Assembly: GCA_902363835.1 (NCBI GenBank)
Contig: CABJBM010000011.1
Span: forward strand, 1-64,000
Source: Lachnospiraceae bacterium
GTDB lineage: Bacteria; Bacillota; Clostridia; Lachnospirales; Lachnospiraceae
Reading direction: 5' to 3'
DNA: 64,000 nt
The translations under genes and the position numbers were made by a program. The notes below the pieces were generated by a model. That model was not told where the DNA came from. It did no database searches and saw only the letters and a list, made by a program, of their open reading frames with translations. Below are positions 57,678 through 64,000 of this stretch, piece after piece; positions within the stretch are counted from its first letter, which is position 1, and each line of letters opens with the position of its first letter.

Positions 57678-58427
57678 TTAAACTGCCTCCTCCTTTAACT
57701 GGAATAAACCTAAAAGCAATGCCATGCAGGTGGCAAAGATCGCCACTGCCATGGTGTCAAGCTTCAAATACATGACTGCAAAGAATCCAACGATAAAGAA
57801 CGGCACCAGTGCCTTTTTCCCGATGACCGACAGGGTGATGGCAAAGCCCAGAGCCGGAAGAATGCCTCCCATGATCTCAAAGGAATGCATGAGCCACCGG
57901 GGAAGGATGGTGATCAGCTGTTCCACGGCTGTTACGCCGAAATAGTCAATGGCAAATACGATTGGAAAACGGATGATCAGGCCTGCAATGGCCGGATAGA
58001 GAAAAGCCGCCCTCAAAATCCCCTTTGTATCCGCCTTCTCTGCATAACGGTCCGCCATATGTACCCAAACCGCATTGGTAGTCCTTCTCAACTGGTCTAC
58101 AAATACGCCGATAACACCAAAGGGAATTGCCAGGGCAATGGCAACCTCCGGCATCATATTGGACATGACCCCCAAAGGAATGGCAATACAGCCTGCAAGG
58201 GCCGGATCACTTGGAACATTGCCTCCCGGCGTGGACGTAACTCCCAGATAAACCAGCTGAAGCCCTGCCCCGATCTTCATGGCCAAAGGCATATTTCCGG
58301 TGAGCAAGCCTACAAAAACCCCGATCACTACCGGCTGAAGCAGCATGGAAGAAAAGGTGTACCCAAATCTCAAACGGCAGAACCAGTAATAGAACCCCAT
58401 ACATACAGCTAACATCAACACACTCAT
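57678..58427 (-). CDS. Mannose-family PTS subunit IIC
   Basis: 249 residues and about seven membrane segments; GLLTGNMPLAMKIGAGLQLVYLG is typical of the family. With IID it forms the sugar channel of the glucosaminate-type PTS. Confidence 0.93.
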   Translation of the reverse strand: MSVLMLAVCMGFYYWFCRLRFGYTFSSMLLQPVVIGVFVGLLTGNMPLAMKIGAGLQLVYLGVTSTPGGNVPSDPALAGCIAIPLGVMSNMMPEVAIALAIPFGVIGVFVDQLRRTTNAVWVHMADRYAEKADTKGILRAAFLYPAIAGLIIRFPIVFAIDYFGVTAVEQLITILPRWLMHSFEIMGGILPALGFAITLSVIGKKALVPFFIVGFFAVMYLKLDTMAVAIFATCMALLLGLFQLKEEAV

Positions 58428-58439
58428 GTCATACCCTCC

Positions 58440-58931
58440 TTAGTTATTGTATTTTTTCAATATCCCATCCAAATTTTGAGGAACATCCTCCGGAATGGTC
58501 TGGAAGATGATCTTCACACCCGCTTCCTGAAGATAAACCAGCTTTTTCACATCCTCATCATCCAAGGTGATATTCTGAAATACCACCTTACGGTTAGGCG
58601 CTCCCCCAAGGCCTCCTACCTGAATGTCCGTAACTTCAATCCCTCCTTCATATACTTCCTTCATGCTTCCCAGATCAGGAAGTAGCAAAAGGACCCGTCC
58701 GTTTCCAAACTGGTTTTCCTTCCAGTTTTTAACTGCATCCGCCTTGCTGTAGCATTCTACCTTAACCCCTGCAGGAGCGGACATTAAGTAAATCTCCAGA
58801 ATGAATTCATCAGCTGCAAGGCTGTCGCTGACCACAACAATTTTATTTGCCTGGGACTGGTTGACCCATTTTGTCATGACCTGTCCGTGAATCAGCCTGC
58901 TGTCGATCCTGCATAATACGATTTCTGCCAT
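58440..58931 (-). CDS. Mannose-family PTS subunit IIB
   Basis: 163 residues. The phosphorylated histidine is H15 in RIDSRLIHGQV, the diagnostic IIB site. It takes phosphate from IIA and passes it to the incoming sugar. 12 bases separate it from IIC. Confidence 0.94.
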   Translation of the reverse strand: MAEIVLCRIDSRLIHGQVMTKWVNQSQANKIVVVSDSLAADEFILEIYLMSAPAGVKVECYSKADAVKNWKENQFGNGRVLLLLPDLGSMKEVYEGGIEVTDIQVGGLGGAPNRKVVFQNITLDDEDVKKLVYLQEAGVKIIFQTIPEDVPQNLDGILKKYNN

Positions 58932-58936
58932 ATTTC

Positions 58937-59353
58937 CTAATTCTCCTTTCTTTCCATGGATTCCATGATCTGACTCACCACGTCCATGACCGAAGCCTGT
59001 CCCTGTTTTAATACCACATCAAAGTTACAAGTCCCCGTGTACTGGATCTGTGTGCAGGCCTCAATCATAAGAGGTGCATTAAGGCCTGAAATCACCTTAA
59101 TGTTCCGCTCTTTTCCGATTTTTGCACCTGCATTGGTAGTGGTTCCCCCAAAAACGTCAGTAAGGATCAAAGATCCCTCCGGCATCCCGGCTGCGTAACT
59201 CTCCACGAGGGCGTAATATTCGGCAAACGTCACTTCCGGTGTCAACGGGATCTCATGGACAAAATCCACGCTTCCCATAATCATCTTAAGGCTCTCCGTC
59301 AGCGCCATTCCCCAGCCTCCGTGGGTCAAAAGCAATATCTGCGGCTTTTCCAT
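58937..59353 (-). CDS. Mannose-family PTS subunit IIA
   Basis: 138 residues with the phosphorylated H11 in LLLTHGGWG and the end motif FGGTTTNAGAKIG. I start at ATG 59353, which has GGAGGT 7 bases before it; the frame is open to 59449 but without a site. First gene of the operon IIA-IIB-IIC-IID-dgaE-dgaF. Confidence 0.93.
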   Translation of the reverse strand: MEKPQILLLTHGGWGMALTESLKMIMGSVDFVHEIPLTPEVTFAEYYALVESYAAGMPEGSLILTDVFGGTTTNAGAKIGKERNIKVISGLNAPLMIEACTQIQYTGTCNFDVVLKQGQASVMDVVSQIMESMERKEN

Positions 59354-59395
59354 TTCGTACCTCCATTTCTTATGATGTGACCCTTGATAATTGAA

Positions 59396-59424
59396 ATTGT
59401 AGCATACTACATTTTTAATGTCAA
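59396..59424 (-). promoter_or_regulatory. Promoter of the glucosaminate-type PTS operon
   Basis: On the minus strand a perfect TTGACA (59419-59424) and TACAAT (59396-59401) with 17 bases between them. It is a housekeeping promoter, and no sigma-54 (GG/GC) element is seen, unlike the Salmonella dga system. Confidence 0.8.
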
Positions 59425-59507
59425 TATTGTATTCATGGTATTTGTACATATAAAATAATGTATTTTACTACTTTTCTTGTAATTATAACTTTTTTATCCC
59501 TGGAATA

Positions 59508-59537
59508 TTGTATTTTGATTTTAAAATATGATATACT
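59508..59537 (+). promoter_or_regulatory. Promoter of the RpiR regulator gene
   Basis: TTGTAT (59508-59513) and TATACT (59532-59537) with an 18-base spacer, about 85 bases before the start codon. Confidence 0.55.
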
Positions 59538-59622
59538 TATTTTGAAATTCACTACAGAAGTGCTACAGAAATAACAACACGCTTCCCTTTCCGGGAAGAG
59601 TGAAAGAAAGGCTGTATAACAA

Positions 59623-60495
59623 ATGACTGAGAACTATGAACTTTTTACATTAATGGCCCGGATTGACGGTATGTCAAACCAGTTTACCAAGACTGACTGG
59701 AAAATCGTCCAGTATATTAAGAAGTCCACGGCCAAATTCATTGAACTGAGCGCCCAGGAGCTGGCAAAGGAAATCGGGACATCGGATGCCAGCATTATCC
59801 GCTTTGCTCAGAAAGTAGGATACTCCGGGCTTAATGAGTTAAAATATACCATGCAGAAGGAGATCGACAAAAGTTCTTCTTCCGTCAATCATTCCGACTA
59901 CTCCACTCTGCTTAACGATAACAAGATGCTTTTGGACAGCCTGTTTAATCTCACAAACCCTTCGGACATCAACCATGCCAGGGAGCTTATGCTAAAATCC
60001 CAGCGTATTTTTATCGTTGGCCTGAATTTCAACCAGAATGTAGCAGAAATCATTGCCCACAAATTCATGACCATTGGACTTACGGTCCAGGCCCTGACCA
60101 ATTATGATACCCTAAAGCTGTATCAGAGCCTGTCCAGGGAAAGCGACCTTTTTATCACCATCTCCCTTTCCGGCAATCACAAGCAGCTTTCCTCCATCCT
60201 GGCTGACTTTAAGAAAAACGGGAGCAGCATTCTGCTTGTCACCAATTACGAAAAGTCCCTCTGCTCTCCCTATGCGAACATAACACTTCTGGTCCCAAAA
60301 ACAGACCTGCTCCACAGCAGCAACACCATTTCCAGGGAGATCCTCATCCTGGTTCTCTTTGACATGCTGTTCCATAACTTCCTCACAGAGGATGTGAAGT
60401 CCTTCCAGGCCTTCCAAAAGGCTGCCTCCTACTCTAAGCTGAGCGCGGCTGATGATACCAGGGATGGCCTTAGAAAGCTGATGGATCTGCTGTAA
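59623..60495 (+). CDS. RpiR-family transcriptional regulator (HTH plus SIS domain)
   Basis: 290 residues. The N-terminal helix-turn-helix reads LSAQELAKEIGTSDASIIRFAQKVGYSGLNELKYTM; the C-terminal SIS domain (about 105-250) has SQRIFIVGLNFNQNVAEIIAHKF and FITISLSGNHKQL, a sugar-phosphate binding site. It is divergent from the PTS operon and probably controls it by sensing a phosphorylated sugar acid. In Salmonella the dga operon is instead controlled by a sigma-54 activator. Confidence 0.92.
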   Translation: MTENYELFTLMARIDGMSNQFTKTDWKIVQYIKKSTAKFIELSAQELAKEIGTSDASIIRFAQKVGYSGLNELKYTMQKEIDKSSSSVNHSDYSTLLNDNKMLLDSLFNLTNPSDINHARELMLKSQRIFIVGLNFNQNVAEIIAHKFMTIGLTVQALTNYDTLKLYQSLSRESDLFITISLSGNHKQLSSILADFKKNGSSILLVTNYEKSLCSPYANITLLVPKTDLLHSSNTISREILILVLFDMLFHNFLTEDVKSFQAFQKAASYSKLSAADDTRDGLRKLMDLL

Positions 60496-60551
60496 ATATT
60501 GATGAGCCGGCTTTTATAAAACAAACCGGCCCCGCCTCTGCCCCACATAAG

Positions 60552-60598
60552 AGAAAATGCTGTTTCCAGCCCTGCCCGGGCCAAAAACAGCATTTTCT
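60552..60598. terminator. Bidirectional terminator, second copy of the PTS-operon terminator
   Basis: AGAAAATGCTGTTT (60552-60565) pairs perfectly with 60585-60598 and has T-rich sequence on both sides. The block 60554-60609 matches 54913-54968 at about 45 of 55 positions, including the nine bases that encode the dgaF stop region there. Confidence 0.85.
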
Positions 60599-60682
60599 TT
60601 TATTTCACAGCTTCCTATATCTTATACTTTTATCTTTTTTCAGACACACTTCATTTTCAAGCTGTCTATTTTATTCCAAGCT

Positions 60683-63630
<2,948 letters not shown>

Positions 63631-63684
63631 TTCCCTATCCTCCTTTACATATTTAGTTTTTGCTTTCTACCTTCAAGTCCGTTT

Positions 63685-63712
63685 TGTGATGCATTATGTA
63701 TGATGCATCACA
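63685..63712. promoter_or_regulatory. Palindromic operator between the symporter and GntR genes
   Basis: TGTGATGCA and TGCATCACA form a perfect 9-bp inverted repeat with a 10-base spacer. It lies at about +6 to +33 of the symporter promoter, a repressor position, and could be the target of the divergent GntR protein. Confidence 0.65.
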
Positions 63713-63724
63713 TGTGTTAGGTTT

Positions 63725-63752
63725 ATTATACAACTAAAAGGCATTTTGTCAA
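63725..63752 (-). promoter_or_regulatory. Promoter of the symporter-tpl operon
   Basis: On the minus strand a perfect TTGACA (63747-63752) and TATAAT (63725-63730) with 16 bases between them, about 95 bases upstream of the start codon. Confidence 0.85.
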
Positions 63753-63904
63753 TATTTTTTTAACATTTTTTATATTTTTATATTTCTGCGGTTGTGGGAA
63801 ATATATAGACAAGCCCGACCAACAATTGTCCCTATTATTGCTTTTAAAAGAGATTTATAGTAAGATGTAAACTACAAGTAATTAAGACAAGCAGGAAGGA
63901 GAAG

Positions 63905-64000
63905 ATGATAATGAGTACTCTTGTGAAAATGACCTTAAGCGAACAGATATACAATATCCTAAAAAATGAGATCATGAGCGGAACCATTCCTCTGGGAAGC
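63905..64000 (+). CDS. GntR-family transcriptional regulator, N-terminal part only
   Basis: The 32 codons present (LSEQIYNILKNEIMSGTIPLGS) are the classic first helix and start of the GntR winged-helix domain. The gene continues past the window edge. AAGGAGA precedes two in-frame ATGs, at 63905 and 63911; 63911 has the better spacing. It is divergent from the tyrosine operon and is its likely regulator. The effector domain is not visible. Confidence 0.8.
   Translation, partial: MIMSTLVKMTLSEQIYNILKNEIMSGTIPLGS

Overview
The window looks like chromosomal DNA of a spore-forming, saccharolytic anaerobe of the Lachnospiraceae (Clostridium cluster XIVa, Lacrimispora-like). The pointers are an exosporium-type collagen-like protein, pyruvate formate-lyase with its activase, many sugar ABC transporters without their own ATPase, strong GGAGG ribosome sites, MecA, GdpP, and the order gdpP-rplI-dnaB. 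This placement is an inference from gene content, not from a marker gene.

Layout. 0.3-2.8 kb: a Ser/Thr kinase fused to an atypical P-loop domain, a second P-loop protein and a small unknown, all on the minus strand. 3.1-9.1 kb: small regulators and housekeeping genes (HxlR, a flavin split-barrel protein, GNAT, mecA, an esterase, MarR plus MATE). 9.3-18.1 kb: an alpha-galactoside locus with GH36 and GH4 alpha-galactosidases, an MsmEFG-type ABC importer and two AraC regulators. 18.2-22.6 kb: a pyruvate formate-lyase locus in which the enzyme is split. PflB stops at the domain boundary, and the glycyl-radical domain is a separate 81-residue protein. A related 91-residue protein without the radical glycine lies between them, followed by PflA and a ferredoxin. 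A pair of inverted ~58-bp repeats brackets everything after pflB. 22.6-28.9 kb: a class I amidotransferase, a MerR regulator, dnaB-rplI-gdpP and a lone receiver domain. 29.3-32.4 kb: a 1055-residue collagen-like, BclB-type spore-surface protein.

32.8-39.0 kb: lacI-phnD-phnC-phnE-phnE-5'-nucleotidase, a phosphonate-type importer tied to a cytoplasmic nucleotidase. 39.2-41.4 kb: topB. 41.7-48.5 kb: a GH2 beta-glucuronidase-like enzyme with a sugar epimerase, an ABC importer and an AraC regulator. 48.5-49.9 kb: a second MATE pump. 50.1-54.7 kb: a licT-bglP-bglA beta-glucoside PTS operon with a readable RNA antiterminator overlapping a terminator. 54.9-60.5 kb: a mannose-family PTS with DgaE and DgaF homologues, which fits D-glucosaminate use, under a divergent RpiR regulator. 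60.7-64.0 kb: a sodium/amino-acid symporter with tyrosine phenol-lyase, and the start of a divergent GntR regulator with a palindromic operator in the shared region.

Most of the window is sugar or amino-acid capture feeding pyruvate; the split formate-lyase would then turn pyruvate into acetyl-CoA and formate. The most unusual signals are the split PFL with its extra paralogue, a family of large hairpins with fixed ends and unrelated stems (46-141 and 24364-24467), and the duplicated terminator around the glucosaminate-type operon.
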